Below the pieces are notes generated by a model. The model searched no databases. It was not told the DNA's origin and worked only from the letters and a program-made list of their open reading frames with translations. 64,000 nt of DNA from Planctomycetaceae bacterium (GTDB lineage: Bacteria; Planctomycetota; Planctomycetia; Pirellulales; Pirellulaceae), in NCBI GenBank assembly GCA_012729315.1, contig JAAYDI010000211.1, positions 1-64,000 of the forward strand. The letters run 5' to 3'. The position numbers and the translations under genes are program-made. Shown one piece after another: positions 24,014 to 32,160 of the stretch. How positions within the stretch are numbered: the first letter of the stretch is position 1; each line of letters begins with the position of its first letter.

Positions 24014-24223
24014 TTACTGGTTCTCGAGCTGGTCGAGCAGCTGCTCGAGCACGATCAGGTCGCTGTGCTCGTAGGCCGGACCTGCTACGTGCGGCAGCCA
24101 GAGCTGCCAGAGATTGCGCTCCTGGTCGAGCGTGATGCGCGCGGCAGAAGGCGAGTCCATTCCGAACCCTCCGTGTGATTCCATGAGCTGTCTGTACTGC
24201 GACAGGCGGCCCAGAGGGGCCAA
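24014..24223 (-). CDS. Small protein, unknown, in control block
   Basis: 69 residues: MAPLGRLSQYRQLMESHGGFGMDSPSAARITLDQERNLWQLWLPHVAGPAYEHSDLIVLEQLLDQLENQ. The end is a clear leucine-rich helix. The start lies 25 bases from a perfect palindrome that may be its operator. No family recognised. Confidence 0.45.
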   Translation of the reverse strand: MAPLGRLSQYRQLMESHGGFGMDSPSAARITLDQERNLWQLWLPHVAGPAYEHSDLIVLEQLLDQLENQ

Positions 24224-24247
24224 GAGTCGCGTGATTTTGGATTGCTG

Positions 24248-24271
24248 GATTTCTACACTATCGTAGAAATC
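24248..24271. promoter_or_regulatory. Palindromic operator-like site
   Basis: gatttctac and gtagaaatc form a perfect 9-bp inverted repeat around actatc. The 13-bp core acactatcgtaga (24255-24267) recurs at 24535-24547, upstream of the HTH gene. Likely binding site of a prophage repressor or of Xis/Int. Confidence 0.6.
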
Positions 24272-24311
24272 AAGTCAATAGGGAAGGCCGGAATCTTATC
24301 CGGCCTTATTC

Positions 24312-24521
24312 CTATTGATCGCGACGGCGTGGCCTGCCCACGGTGTGTTCGGTACCGGCAATTTTCTCGGCCTCCCGCCGATGTACCATCCAGGTTCTGC
24401 CGCTGACTTTCTTGCCCTTCATCAGCTTGTTGATGAGCATGTAGCGGACGTGGGCATCTGAACAACCGATCACGTCGGCTGCCTGCGCGGTATTCAAATA
24501 GTCTTCCAGCACTGTTGACAT
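24312..24521 (-). CDS. Excisionase/MerR-like small HTH protein
   Basis: 69 residues. YLNTAQAADVIGCSDAHVRYMLINKLMKGKKVSGRTWMVHRREAEKIA is the compact winged HTH used by phage excisionases and MerR-like DNA-binding proteins. A GGAGG site precedes the ATG. It lies between two copies of a 13-bp motif and is the rightmost prophage gene. It may control both neighbouring promoters, direct excision, or both. Confidence 0.65.
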   Translation of the reverse strand: MSTVLEDYLNTAQAADVIGCSDAHVRYMLINKLMKGKKVSGRTWMVHRREAEKIAGTEHTVGRPRRRDQ

Positions 24522-24534
24522 GCCTCCATTTTAC

Positions 24535-24547
24535 ACACTATCGTAGA
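24535..24547. promoter_or_regulatory. Second copy of operator-like motif
   Basis: acactatcgtaga identical to the core of the palindrome at 24248-24271, here as a half site, about 14 bases upstream of the HTH gene start. Suggests autoregulation or an integrase arm site. Confidence 0.5.
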
Positions 24548-24563
24548 TACTTAAAGACCAACC

Positions 24564-24630
24564 GGCCGCCGGATGATCCAGGGCTCACGCGGAGCCCTCT
24601 GGCCATTGCTGGTGACAGCATCCGGCGGCC
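24564..24630. other. Strong structured element at prophage/tRNA junction
   Basis: An outer 12-bp perfect stem GGCCGCCGGATG (24564-24575) / CATCCGGCGGCC (24619-24630) encloses a hairpin GGGCTC/GAGCCC (24581-24597) and a second hairpin tgctg-gtga-cagca (24607-24620), whose last bases overlap the outer stem. On the plus strand the second loop is a GNRA type. It lies 3 bases beyond the tRNA-Leu 3' end. It may be a terminator of the tRNA transcript, a small structured RNA, or part of the attachment site; no T-run follows on either strand. Confidence 0.6.
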
Positions 24631-24633
24631 AAG

Positions 24634-24719
<86 letters not shown>

Positions 24720-24754
24720 AGATTGGTTTCGATGACGTGGCCAACAGAATACTA

Positions 24755-24783
24755 ACGGTAGAGGCACAAGGGGCGGGCGTCAA
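24755..24783 (-). promoter_or_regulatory. Candidate promoter of tRNA-Leu
   Basis: On the minus strand TTGACG (24778-24783) and TACCGT (24755-24760) are 17 bp apart, about 35 bases ahead of the tRNA. The -10 keeps only the T-A-x-x-x-T positions. Confidence 0.4.
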
Positions 24784-24876
24784 GAGTGAGGGGGCTGAAC
24801 GACGGCGCCGGCAGGTGCAGGAATGCACTTTCTCGGGAGAGCGACCAGGGGAACTCGGGTATTCGGGTCGCGTGGC

Positions 24877-24932
24877 ACTTGTTAGCCGTGCCGAAGGAGC
24901 AGAACGACCGCCACCTCACACGGCTAACAAGT
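24877..24932. other. Perfect 14-bp inverted repeat, possible operon end
   Basis: acttgttagccgtg at 24877-24890 pairs exactly with 24919-24932 across 28 bases. It lies about 70 bases after the metallopeptidase stop, so it may end or protect the long ribosomal transcript. There is no T-run, so factor-dependent termination or a processing site is as likely. The remaining bases of this 282-bp gap show no gene. Confidence 0.5.
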
Positions 24933-25001
24933 AAGCCGCCACACACCTGCAAACGGAACAGAACGGATGACCAACACGGCGCACGGCCAACAAGCCGGCC
25001 G

Positions 25002-25661
25002 TTATCTCGTCTGTTCTGTCGCCGTGTCGCAGGGGCCGCCGGGTGTCTGGTGCTCGAGCTCGTGCGCTTCTTCGGCCGTGATCGGCAGCAGTTTGGGGCG
25101 AGTGACTTTCAGTCCGTAGACGCGCCCGTGCTGCCGGATCAGGTCCTCGAAACGATCGTGCAGAAAGGCGGTCAGCGCCGGGTCGGGACCCAGCGCGAGC
25201 CAGCGTTCGGCCAGCCGGAGCATGGCCGCATCGTAGTGCTGCCGCGACGAGCTGTGCACATAGCAGCGTCCGGAATGGCGGCGAATGTCGCCATCAAATC
25301 GCGGCCCGATGTGCCAGAGTTCGTGCAGGATGGTCGCCAGCTTCTCCCGGAACTCGAGATCCATGAACCGCGGCAGGCAGAAGGTCAGGATATAGAGCAT
25401 TTCGCGTCCCTGGGCATCGTACAGCACCTGGGACCGGTAATAGCGTCCCCGCCGCCGTTCGACCCGCGCACCGTGGGCGAACCGCAGGGGAGTGAGCGAG
25501 GCGTACAGGCCGTACGGCCCCGGTTTGCGTGCCTGCGTGAAGCTGACCGCCACGCGCGTCAGATCCACATGCGCCAACTCGGGCAGACGCGCGACCATGT
25601 CCTGACAGACACGTCGCGCGTGGAACGTGAAATCGAACCCAGGGCGCTGCACTGGGAGCAT
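25002..25661 (-). CDS. Putative zinc metallopeptidase (HELWH)
   Basis: 219 residues. The only clear motif is LATILHELWHIGPRFDGDIRRH: HExxH at 113-117 (zinc and catalytic base), a few residues after a conserved-looking stretch ILTFCLPRFMDLEFREK. No signal peptide. This gene follows rplQ and may belong to the ribosomal transcript; a role in protein turnover or modification is possible, but nothing indicates a substrate. I regard it as a conserved hypothetical with likely peptidase fold. Confidence 0.65.
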   Translation of the reverse strand: MLPVQRPGFDFTFHARRVCQDMVARLPELAHVDLTRVAVSFTQARKPGPYGLYASLTPLRFAHGARVERRRGRYYRSQVLYDAQGREMLYILTFCLPRFMDLEFREKLATILHELWHIGPRFDGDIRRHSGRCYVHSSSRQHYDAAMLRLAERWLALGPDPALTAFLHDRFEDLIRQHGRVYGLKVTRPKLLPITAEEAHELEHQTPGGPCDTATEQTR

Positions 25662-25706
25662 GGAACCTCCCTGATCCGCTGCACCGACCGAACGGGGAAC
25701 CGGCAG

Positions 25707-26336
25707 CTAACTGTTGTCGTCGACCGTCTCCGCAGCCGCCTCGGTGGTGGAGGGCTCGGGGGTCGTCTCCTCCACGTCTTCGAATGCCGGCCGCTCGCTG
25801 CGCTGTACGGGGCGATCGTTCCGCCCGACGAACTCAAGGATAGCCCGCGTGCCGGCATCGCCCAGGCGCGGTTTGGCCAGCCGCAGGATCCGCGTGTAGC
25901 CTCCGTCACGACTCTCGAACTGCGGGGCCACGTCGGCCATCAGCACGCGCACCGCCTGTTTGTCGCGCAGTAACCGCAGCAGCTGGCGGTGAGCTGTCAC
26001 GACCGGTCCACGCGCCGCGCACCATTCCTGCCACTGGCTGCTGCGCCGCCAGGCCTTCCACGCATCGGTACCCCGTTCGGCGTCAGTGCCGAACTGCTGC
26101 GCGGCCTGCTGGTGCACCAGCGCGCGGCGCGCGATGGTAATGCACTTTTCGACCAGCGGTCGGACTTCCTTGGCCTTCTGGATGGTGGTGACAATCCGCC
26201 CCTTGACCTTGGGGGGGGTCGGATCGAATTCAGCGTCGCGCTCGGTCAGAAACAGCGAGCTGGCCAGGTTGCGGAGCATGGCTGCGCGGTGGCTGGATGA
26301 ACGCCCGAAACGGCGGCCTCGTTTTCGATGTCGCAT
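25707..26336 (-). CDS. rplQ: 50S ribosomal protein bL17, enlarged
   Basis: 209 residues against the usual 115-130. The N-terminus MRHRKRGRRFGRSSSHRAAMLRNLASSL and the later LRDKQAV...FESRDGGYTRILRLAKPRLGDAGTRAILEFV are standard bL17. Extra parts: about 14 residues near 32-46, about 38 at 72-110 (including GTDAWKAWRRSSQWQEWC), and an acidic Thr/Glu-rich tail of about 35. It binds 23S rRNA near the exit tunnel. It is last in the alpha cluster, just after rpoA. Confidence 0.92.
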   Translation of the reverse strand: MRHRKRGRRFGRSSSHRAAMLRNLASSLFLTERDAEFDPTPPKVKGRIVTTIQKAKEVRPLVEKCITIARRALVHQQAAQQFGTDAERGTDAWKAWRRSSQWQEWCAARGPVVTAHRQLLRLLRDKQAVRVLMADVAPQFESRDGGYTRILRLAKPRLGDAGTRAILEFVGRNDRPVQRSERPAFEDVEETTPEPSTTEAAAETVDDNS

Positions 26337-26349
26337 GGCTTCTCGTCAA

Positions 26350-27342
26350 CTAAATAATCGAGTGGTGACCTGGTAATCGCATGCCCAGATGCAGGCCGAA
26401 CTCCTTGAGCCGGTCGCGGACCTCGGAGAGCGTGGTGTCGCCGAAATTGCGAACTTCCAGAAGCTGATCCTCCGTCCGTTGCACCAGGTCGCGCACAGTG
26501 TTGATGTTTTCCGATTCCAGACAGTTGCTGGCCCGCACCGACAGGCGCAGTTCTGCCAGGCTCATGTTCAGCTTGGCCTCCAGGGCCGCATCGCCCGTGC
26601 CAACCCCCGAACGGACCGCGGAGTGGACGCGGTGTCCCAGTTCGGCGTACTGCACAAACGGATTGAGATGCTTGCGGAGGATCTTGGCAGCCTCGACCAG
26701 AGCCATCTCGGGGCCGATCGAGCCGTTGGTCCAGATTTCCAGGATCAGTTTGTCGTAGTTTGTCTTCTGCCCCACACGCGTCTCTTCGATCTGGAACCGC
26801 ACGCGCGTGCAGGGACTGTACACGGCGTCGACCGGAATAATACCGATCTCGTGGTCTCCCGTGCTGTGTTCTCCCGACGGGACGTAGCCACGGCCGTTCT
26901 CCACCACCATCTCCATCATGAAGGGGACCTTGTCGGTCAAGGTGGTCAGCACGTGGTCCTTGTTGATGACTTCGACGTCGGCATCGGTTTGCACGTCCCC
27001 GCCGGTTACCAGGCCCGGCCCGTCCTTCTCGACGGTGATTACCCGGGTCGAATCGCTGTGGTTTTTGACGACCAGCGATTTGACATTGAGCACGATATCC
27101 GTCATGTCCTCCAGGACCCCCGGAATCGTGGTGAATTCGTGCTGTGCACCGCGGATCTTGATCTGTGTTACCGAGCTGCCCTCCAGACTCGACAGCAGAA
27201 TGCGGCGCAGACTGTTGCCGATGGTCACACCAAAACCGTGTTCGAAAGGCTCGGCTGTGAACTTGCCATACGTCGGCGTGAGAGTCTTGGCGTCACAATC
27301 GACAGTACTCGGCAGCTCCAACCCACGCCATCGAATATGCAT
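26350..27342 (-). CDS. rpoA: RNA polymerase alpha subunit
   Basis: 330 residues from the ATG at 27342 ([12 protein letters not shown]). The N-terminal assembly domain has [33 protein letters not shown] and VNKDHVLT-like features; the C-terminal domain contains [46 protein letters not shown], which contacts UP elements and activators. It follows rpsK directly; rpsD, usual between them, is missing here. Confidence 0.97.
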   Translation of the reverse strand: MHIRWRGLELPSTVDCDAKTLTPTYGKFTAEPFEHGFGVTIGNSLRRILLSSLEGSSVTQIKIRGAQHEFTTIPGVLEDMTDIVLNVKSLVVKNHSDSTRVITVEKDGPGLVTGGDVQTDADVEVINKDHVLTTLTDKVPFMMEMVVENGRGYVPSGEHSTGDHEIGIIPVDAVYSPCTRVRFQIEETRVGQKTNYDKLILEIWTNGSIGPEMALVEAAKILRKHLNPFVQYAELGHRVHSAVRSGVGTGDAALEAKLNMSLAELRLSVRASNCLESENINTVRDLVQRTEDQLLEVRNFGDTTLSEVRDRLKEFGLHLGMRLPGHHSII

Positions 27343-27437
27343 CGGTAGTCTCCGTTGAAAGCGTAACTTCAGCCGCCTCGCCGCACGCCCGGCCACCGGG
27401 ACCGCTCGGGCCAGCTGTCTTGTGGTCCGAGCATTAC

Positions 27438-27818
27438 CTACACGCGCCGCTTCTTGCGTGGCCGGCACCCGTTGTGAGGAATCGGCGTGACGTCCTCGAT
27501 CAACTTCACCGTCATTCCGGCCGACTGGAGCGCTGTGATCGCGCTTTCGCGTCCGGAACCCGGACCCTTGACCCGCACCTCCAGTTCCTTCACGCCGAAC
27601 TTAGCCGCCTTCTCGGCCGCCTGCTGCGCTGCACACTGACCGGCAAACGGGGTGCTCTTGCGACTCCCCTTGAAGCCGCTCGTCCCGGCACTCGCCCAGC
27701 ACAGGGTATCTCCCTTCGTGTCCGTAATGGTCACGGTCGTGTTGTTGAAGGTCGCCTTGATATGGGCGATCCCCACCGTGACGTTCCGACGAAGTTTGCG
27801 TTTCTTGGTCTTCGCCAC
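27438..27818 (-). CDS. rpsK: 30S ribosomal protein uS11
   Basis: 126 residues. [56 protein letters not shown] and the end [18 protein letters not shown] are standard. It forms the platform of the small subunit with uS7. Between rpsM and rpoA as in alpha operons. Confidence 0.97.
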   Translation of the reverse strand: MAKTKKRKLRRNVTVGIAHIKATFNNTTVTITDTKGDTLCWASAGTSGFKGSRKSTPFAGQCAAQQAAEKAAKFGVKELEVRVKGPGSGRESAITALQSAGMTVKLIEDVTPIPHNGCRPRKKRRV

Positions 27819-27895
27819 TGCTGGCTAACTCCTAGCTTGTTCTTGGGGTACTCAACAGCACCGATATGTTCTCGCGGAATTCCCCGACCGCTTGA

Positions 27896-28279
27896 CTACC
27901 GCAGGTCCTTCACGCCCTTCTTGCCGGCCACTGTCTTGCGCGGTCCCTTGCGCGTCCGCGCGTTGGTTCGCGTGCGCTGTCCGCGGACCGGCAACCCCAT
28001 CCGATGGCGGATGCCACGGTAGCACTTGATGTCCCGCAGCCGATTGACGCTCTGCTGCACCTGCCGCCGCAACGGACCCTCGACCATGTAGTCGCGTTCA
28101 AGCAATACGGACAACCGCCCGAGTTCGTCCTCGGCCAGCTCGCGCGCCCGCTTCTGCGGATCGACGCCCGCCTTGTGACACAAATCCCGGGCGACTTTCG
28201 GTCCCACCCCATACAGGTAAGTCAGGGAAATCACCGACGGCTTGTCGTTGGGAATATCCACACCGAGCAGACGCGGCAT
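27896..28279 (-). CDS. rpsM: 30S ribosomal protein uS13
   Basis: 127 residues. PRLLGVDIPNDKPSVISLTYLYGVGPKVARDLCHKAGVD and the tail RGIRHRMGLPVRGQRTRTNARTRKGPRKT are diagnostic. It sits at the head of the small subunit and contacts P-site tRNA and bL5/uL5. It follows rpmJ. Confidence 0.97.
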   Translation of the reverse strand: MPRLLGVDIPNDKPSVISLTYLYGVGPKVARDLCHKAGVDPQKRARELAEDELGRLSVLLERDYMVEGPLRRQVQQSVNRLRDIKCYRGIRHRMGLPVRGQRTRTNARTRKGPRKTVAGKKGVKDLR

Positions 28280-28347
28280 GAGTCAACACTCCTGATCATG
28301 ATCAACAAAGGAAGTCCACAGCGGCCGTGAGCGTCCACGGGTCCGCA

Positions 28348-28461
28348 TCAGCCTTGGCGCTGTTTGTGACGCGGATTGGTGCAAATCACATAGACGCGGC
28401 CTTTACGGCGCACGATTTTGCAGTTCTCGCACATCCGTTTGACGCTCGTCCGTACCTTCAT
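28348..28461 (-). CDS. rpmJ: 50S ribosomal protein bL36
   Basis: 37 residues: [19 protein letters not shown], then [18 protein letters not shown]. The C-x2-C...C...H zinc-binding set is complete, marking the zinc-containing (C+) paralog. It lies between adk and rpmM-type gene rpsM, the classic place; infA, often next to it, is absent. Confidence 0.95.
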   Translation of the reverse strand: MKVRTSVKRMCENCKIVRRKGRVYVICTNPRHKQRQG

Positions 28462-28551
28462 GACTGTTCCCCATCAAAATCGCCAAAGCACATGAGTATA
28501 AACCCTTTACGCCGAACCCTTCAAGGGTCGCGGCAAACGTTTTCGCAGGAC

Positions 28552-29103
28552 CTACCGCCCGGTAGCGGCCCGGATCCGGGCGAATACTTCGTCCGGCGTA
28601 CCCGTCCCGTCGATGGCCGTGAGCAGATTCCGTTCGGCGTAGTATTGCAACACCGGAGCTGTCTGATTCTTGTAGACGATCAAGCGTTCCGAAATGGTCT
28701 CGGACGTGTCGTCGGGGCGTTTTCGGGCCAACATCCGGCGGACGAGTTCCTGGGTCTCGACCTGCAGTTCAAGTACCATATTGAGAGGGGTGTTGCGGTT
28801 GGCCAGCAATTGATCCAGCGCCTCGGCCTGTTCGACGTTGCGTGGGAACCCATCGAACAGGCAGCCGTTCTGCAGGCGCGGGTCATCCAGGCACTCGTTG
28901 ATGATTTCCAGCACCAGTTCGTCCGGCACCAGCTTACCCGCCTGCATGTAGTTTTGTGCCTGTTTGCCCAGATCCGTTCCCTGGCTGATGGCCTGACGCA
29001 GCATATCGCCGGTCGAGACATGGGGAACGTTGAGCAGTTCCACGAGTCGCTGGGCCTGAGTACCTTTCCCCGCACCGGGTGGACCGATAAAGACAACAAA
29101 CAT
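28552..29103 (-). CDS. adk: Adenylate kinase, short type
   Basis: 183 residues. P-loop GPPGAGKGTQA at residues 8-18; AMP site VSTGDMLRQAI and CLFDGFPRNVEQAE; then LARKRPDDTSETISERLIVY. The long LID insert with a zinc ribbon is missing, so this is the short form. It balances ATP, ADP and AMP. The gene follows secY as in many spc operons. Confidence 0.95.
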   Translation of the reverse strand: MFVVFIGPPGAGKGTQAQRLVELLNVPHVSTGDMLRQAISQGTDLGKQAQNYMQAGKLVPDELVLEIINECLDDPRLQNGCLFDGFPRNVEQAEALDQLLANRNTPLNMVLELQVETQELVRRMLARKRPDDTSETISERLIVYKNQTAPVLQYYAERNLLTAIDGTGTPDEVFARIRAATGR

Positions 29104-29177
29104 GGCTGGCAGTATTCCTCCCCCGTTCTTGACAAATCGAGCCGCGCTGTAACCGAACGGGGATGTGGCACGCCGGC

Positions 29178-30557
29178 TTAGCCCTCCAGTAACCCTCGAT
29201 AGTTCCGCATGACGAGGTGACTGTCTATCTTCTGCACCAGGTCGAAGGCCACGCTCACGGCGATCAGGAGTCCGGTTCCACCGTAGAAGCTCGCGACCGC
29301 GAAGCTGACGCCGAGCGAGCTCGAGATGAGCGTGGGGACGATCGCCACGAGTGCCAGGAAGCCGGCCCCGACGTAGGTGATGCGGACCATGACCTTTTCC
29401 AGGTAGTCGGCCGTCCGTTTACCGGGCCGGTAACCGGGAATAAAGGTGCCATAGTCCTTCAGGTTCTCGGACATCTCCTTCGGGTTGAACGTGATGGCGG
29501 TCCAGAAGTAGCAGAAGAAGTAGATAAGCAGGATGTACAGCAGGTTATACGTCACGGATGTACCGCGCGAGAACATGGAGGCCAGGGATTGGAACACCTG
29601 GGCCCAGGTTGCGTTCATGGGCCAATTGCTCATCATGTTGAAGAGCATGCCGGGGAGCATCAGCAGGCTGCTGGCGAAGATGATCGGCATCACGCCGGCC
29701 TGGTTGATACGCAGCGGCAGGTACTGCCGCGTACCGCCGTAGACGCGGCGGCCGCGCACGTGCTTGGCGCTCTGCGTCGGGATCCGCCGTTGTCCGAGCG
29801 TGATGAAGACGACCCCCGCTACCACCGCGATGAACAGCGCTCCGAGAACCAGCAGCGATTCGACACCGATCCGGCCGGGGCCGATTCCCACCAGCTCGAA
29901 TTCGGCCTGGTTGACCAGCAGGTCCCACAGCGCGCCGGGCATGCGGGCGAGAATGCCGGCCATGATCAGCAGGCTGATGCCGTTGCCGATTCCGAACTCG
30001 TCGATCTGTTCGCCGATCCACATCAGGAAGATGGTGCCGCAGGTCATGGTGAGCACGGCTGTCAGCTGCCAGCCGAAGCCGAGGGTCCCGTTAGCATTGC
30101 GGAAGGCTTCGGCGATCATGTTTCCACCGTCGGGCGACTCGCGCAGCAGCCAGAACTTGACGTAGAAGTAGCTCTGGATGAGGCAGAGGAAGACGGTCAG
30201 GTAGCGGGTGTATTCATTGATCTTCTTGCGGCCGGTTTCCCCTTCCTTCTTCAGGTCCTCGATCGGCTTCCAGACGCTGCCCAAAAGCTGGAAGATAATG
30301 GAGGCGGAGATGTAGGGCATGATGCCCAGGCCGAAAATCGTGGCCTGCGTCAGGTCGCTGGCGCTGAACACGGCCACCTGGTTGATGATGTCCGCCAGGT
30401 TCCCGGTGCCCCCGGCCAGGCCCTGCAGCTTAGCCTGATCGACCATCGGCAGGGTGATCCAGTAGCCGACGCGATAGATCGCCAGGAACAGCAACGTCAG
30501 GAAGATCTTCTGCCGCAGTTCCGGAATCGTGAAGACAACGCGAAGTTTTTCCCACAT
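29178..30557 (-). CDS. secY: Protein translocase channel subunit SecY
   Basis: 459 residues with about ten membrane segments. Typical stretches include IFGLGIMPYISASIIFQLL (TM2 plug region), GQRRIPTQSAKHVRGRRVYGGTRQYLPLRINQAGVMPIIFASSLLMLP and NPKEMSENLKDYGTFIPGYRPGKRTADYL. It forms the Sec pore with SecE, which is encoded near 56 kb in this window. Located between rplO and adk. Confidence 0.97.
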   Translation of the reverse strand: MWEKLRVVFTIPELRQKIFLTLLFLAIYRVGYWITLPMVDQAKLQGLAGGTGNLADIINQVAVFSASDLTQATIFGLGIMPYISASIIFQLLGSVWKPIEDLKKEGETGRKKINEYTRYLTVFLCLIQSYFYVKFWLLRESPDGGNMIAEAFRNANGTLGFGWQLTAVLTMTCGTIFLMWIGEQIDEFGIGNGISLLIMAGILARMPGALWDLLVNQAEFELVGIGPGRIGVESLLVLGALFIAVVAGVVFITLGQRRIPTQSAKHVRGRRVYGGTRQYLPLRINQAGVMPIIFASSLLMLPGMLFNMMSNWPMNATWAQVFQSLASMFSRGTSVTYNLLYILLIYFFCYFWTAITFNPKEMSENLKDYGTFIPGYRPGKRTADYLEKVMVRITYVGAGFLALVAIVPTLISSSLGVSFAVASFYGGTGLLIAVSVAFDLVQKIDSHLVMRNYRGLLEG

Positions 30558-30627
30558 AACGCCGATCCGTCCCAGTTCGAGTAGTTAACCACCACCGTCC
30601 TCCGGCGCGGGCAACCTGATGGCGTCA

Positions 30628-31137
30628 TCAGGCTGGCGTGCCGGTCCCATCCTGGCGTTGCTGTTTCTTCTTGTCGGCCACCGGCGTCGGTACGGGCAGG
30701 ATGACGACTTCGCCACCCGCCTGTTCGATCTTCGTCTTGGCCGTCTCACTGAACCGGTGCGCGCACACGCGGAGCTTCTTGGTCAGGTCGCCGTTGCCCA
30801 GAACTTTGAGCTGGTCCCAACGGGAGCGGGCGAGGTGCTTAGCGCGCAGCGACGCGGGAGTGACTTCCGCGCCGGCTTCGAACGCCCGTTCGAGATCGCT
30901 CAGGTTGACGGTCGCCACCCGCACGGCAAAGGCGTTGTGGAACCCGCGTTTGGGCACACGGCGGACGACGGGCATCGTGCCCCCTTCGAAAATCGACTTG
31001 GCGGACCAGCCGGCCCGCGATTGCTGGCCTTTGTGCCCGCGCCCGGCGGTTTTACCCCAGCCGGAGCCCTGTCCGCGCCCGATGCGCCGGCGTTTCTTGT
31101 GGCGTTGAATTCCGCGATTGACTTCTTCGATATTCAC
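30628..31137 (-). CDS. rplO: 50S ribosomal protein uL15
   Basis: 169 residues. The N-terminus RGIQRHKKRRRIGRGQGSGWGKTAGRGHKGQQSRAG is the Gly-rich rRNA-binding arm; FEGGTMPVVRRVPKRGFHN follows. The end has a Lys/Gln-rich extension. The start overlaps rpsE (ATGA): uL30, usually between them, is absent. Confidence 0.96.
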   Translation of the reverse strand: MNIEEVNRGIQRHKKRRRIGRGQGSGWGKTAGRGHKGQQSRAGWSAKSIFEGGTMPVVRRVPKRGFHNAFAVRVATVNLSDLERAFEAGAEVTPASLRAKHLARSRWDQLKVLGNGDLTKKLRVCAHRFSETAKTKIEQAGGEVVILPVPTPVADKKKQQRQDGTGTPA

Positions 31138-31625
31138 TTCAAGGATACTCCCCGCAGCCGCTCCACCTCCTGCAAGGTGCGCATCCGCGACAAGGCATTC
31201 ATGGTGGCTTTGACCAGCGTCACCGGATTGTTACTACCATAGCTCTTGGTCAGGATATTATTGATCCCGGCGGCCTCACAGACGGCACGGACGGCGGCGC
31301 CGGCGATGATGCCCGTTCCCAGGCTGGCCGGCAACAGGATGACCTTGGCGGCACCGAAGCGGCCGACCGCGCGGTGCGGGATCGTGCCATTGATCAGCGG
31401 GACCGTGACCATTTCGCGGGTGGCCTGTTTCTGGGCCTTCTCCACGCTGGCGGGGACTTCGTTGGCTTTACTGTAACCCCACCCCACACGCCCGCGCCCG
31501 TCGCCCATGACCACCATGGCCGCGAAGCTGAAGCGGCGGCCACCTTTGACGACGGCCGCGCAACGCTTGATCTTGACCACGCGGTCGATGTATTCGCCAT
31601 GTGAAGATGATGATTCAGTTGACAC
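31134..31625 (-). CDS. rpsE: 30S ribosomal protein uS5
   Basis: 163 residues: DRVVKIKRCAAVVKGGRRFSFAAMVVMGDGRGRVGWGYSKANEVPASVEKA and RAVGRFGAAKVILLPASLGTGIIAGAAVRAVCEAAGINNILTKSYGSNNPVTLVKATMNAL. Standard uS5; it helps decoding fidelity with uS4. It lies between rplR and rplO. Confidence 0.97.
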   Translation of the reverse strand: MSTESSSSHGEYIDRVVKIKRCAAVVKGGRRFSFAAMVVMGDGRGRVGWGYSKANEVPASVEKAQKQATREMVTVPLINGTIPHRAVGRFGAAKVILLPASLGTGIIAGAAVRAVCEAAGINNILTKSYGSNNPVTLVKATMNALSRMRTLQEVERLRGVSLK

Positions 31626-31706
31626 GATGTGGGGTGCTCCCGATATCGAGTTTGCTCAGCGTCTGGACCGCGCCGCCGATCCGCTGGCCAGGCGACGCCC
31701 TAGTGG

Positions 31707-32075
31707 TCAGAAACTCAATCCTGCTTCGCGTGCGGCGTCGGCCAAGGCGGCGACGCGACCGTGGTACTTGTGGCACCCCCGATCGAACCGCACCGCCTTG
31801 ATCCCCGCGCCAAGCGCCCGTTCGGCCACGACTTTGCCGATGAACCTGGCCGCGTCGCAATTGCCGCCGTACTTGATCTGCGTGCGGAGTTCCTTGTCGC
31901 GCGTGCTGGCCGAGACCAGCGTCTTGCCGGTGGCGTCGTCGATCACCTGGCAGGCGACATGCGCGCAGCTGCGGAACACCGACATGCGGGGGCGCTCGCC
32001 GTCCCCGCGGACCCGGTTGCGGACATTGAACTTGCGCCGCTGTTTCTGTTTGCCAATCTGTTTCTGTTTGTTCAC
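31707..32075 (-). CDS. rplR: 50S ribosomal protein uL18
   Basis: 122 residues, basic N-terminus (NKQKQIGKQKQRRKFNVRNRVRG) then RPRMSVFRSCAHVACQVIDDATGKTLVSAST and GIKAVRFDRGCHKYHGRVAALADAAREAGLSF. Binds 5S rRNA. Between rplF and rpsE. Confidence 0.97.
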   Translation of the reverse strand: MNKQKQIGKQKQRRKFNVRNRVRGDGERPRMSVFRSCAHVACQVIDDATGKTLVSASTRDKELRTQIKYGGNCDAARFIGKVVAERALGAGIKAVRFDRGCHKYHGRVAALADAAREAGLSF

Positions 32076-32109
32076 GGTTCTTGCTCTGTCAAGTGGCCAG
32101 GACTACGCG

Positions 32110-32160
32110 GCCTGAACTATGTGGTGGCATGAATTATGTGGTGGCCTGAACTATGTGGCG
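32110..32160. repeat. 17-bp triple tandem repeat spanning rplF stop
   Basis: Three copies of gcctgaactatgtggtg with few changes (32110-32126, 32127-32143, 32144-32160). The rplF stop (32151-32153) lies within the last copy, so the end of the gene has been copied downstream. Confidence 0.85.

Noticed and set aside
29217-30584. 455-codon open frame opposite secY
   Set aside because: Antisense of a membrane protein gene, rich in Asp/Glu/His/Gln as expected from complemented hydrophobic codons; no ribosome binding site or motif.
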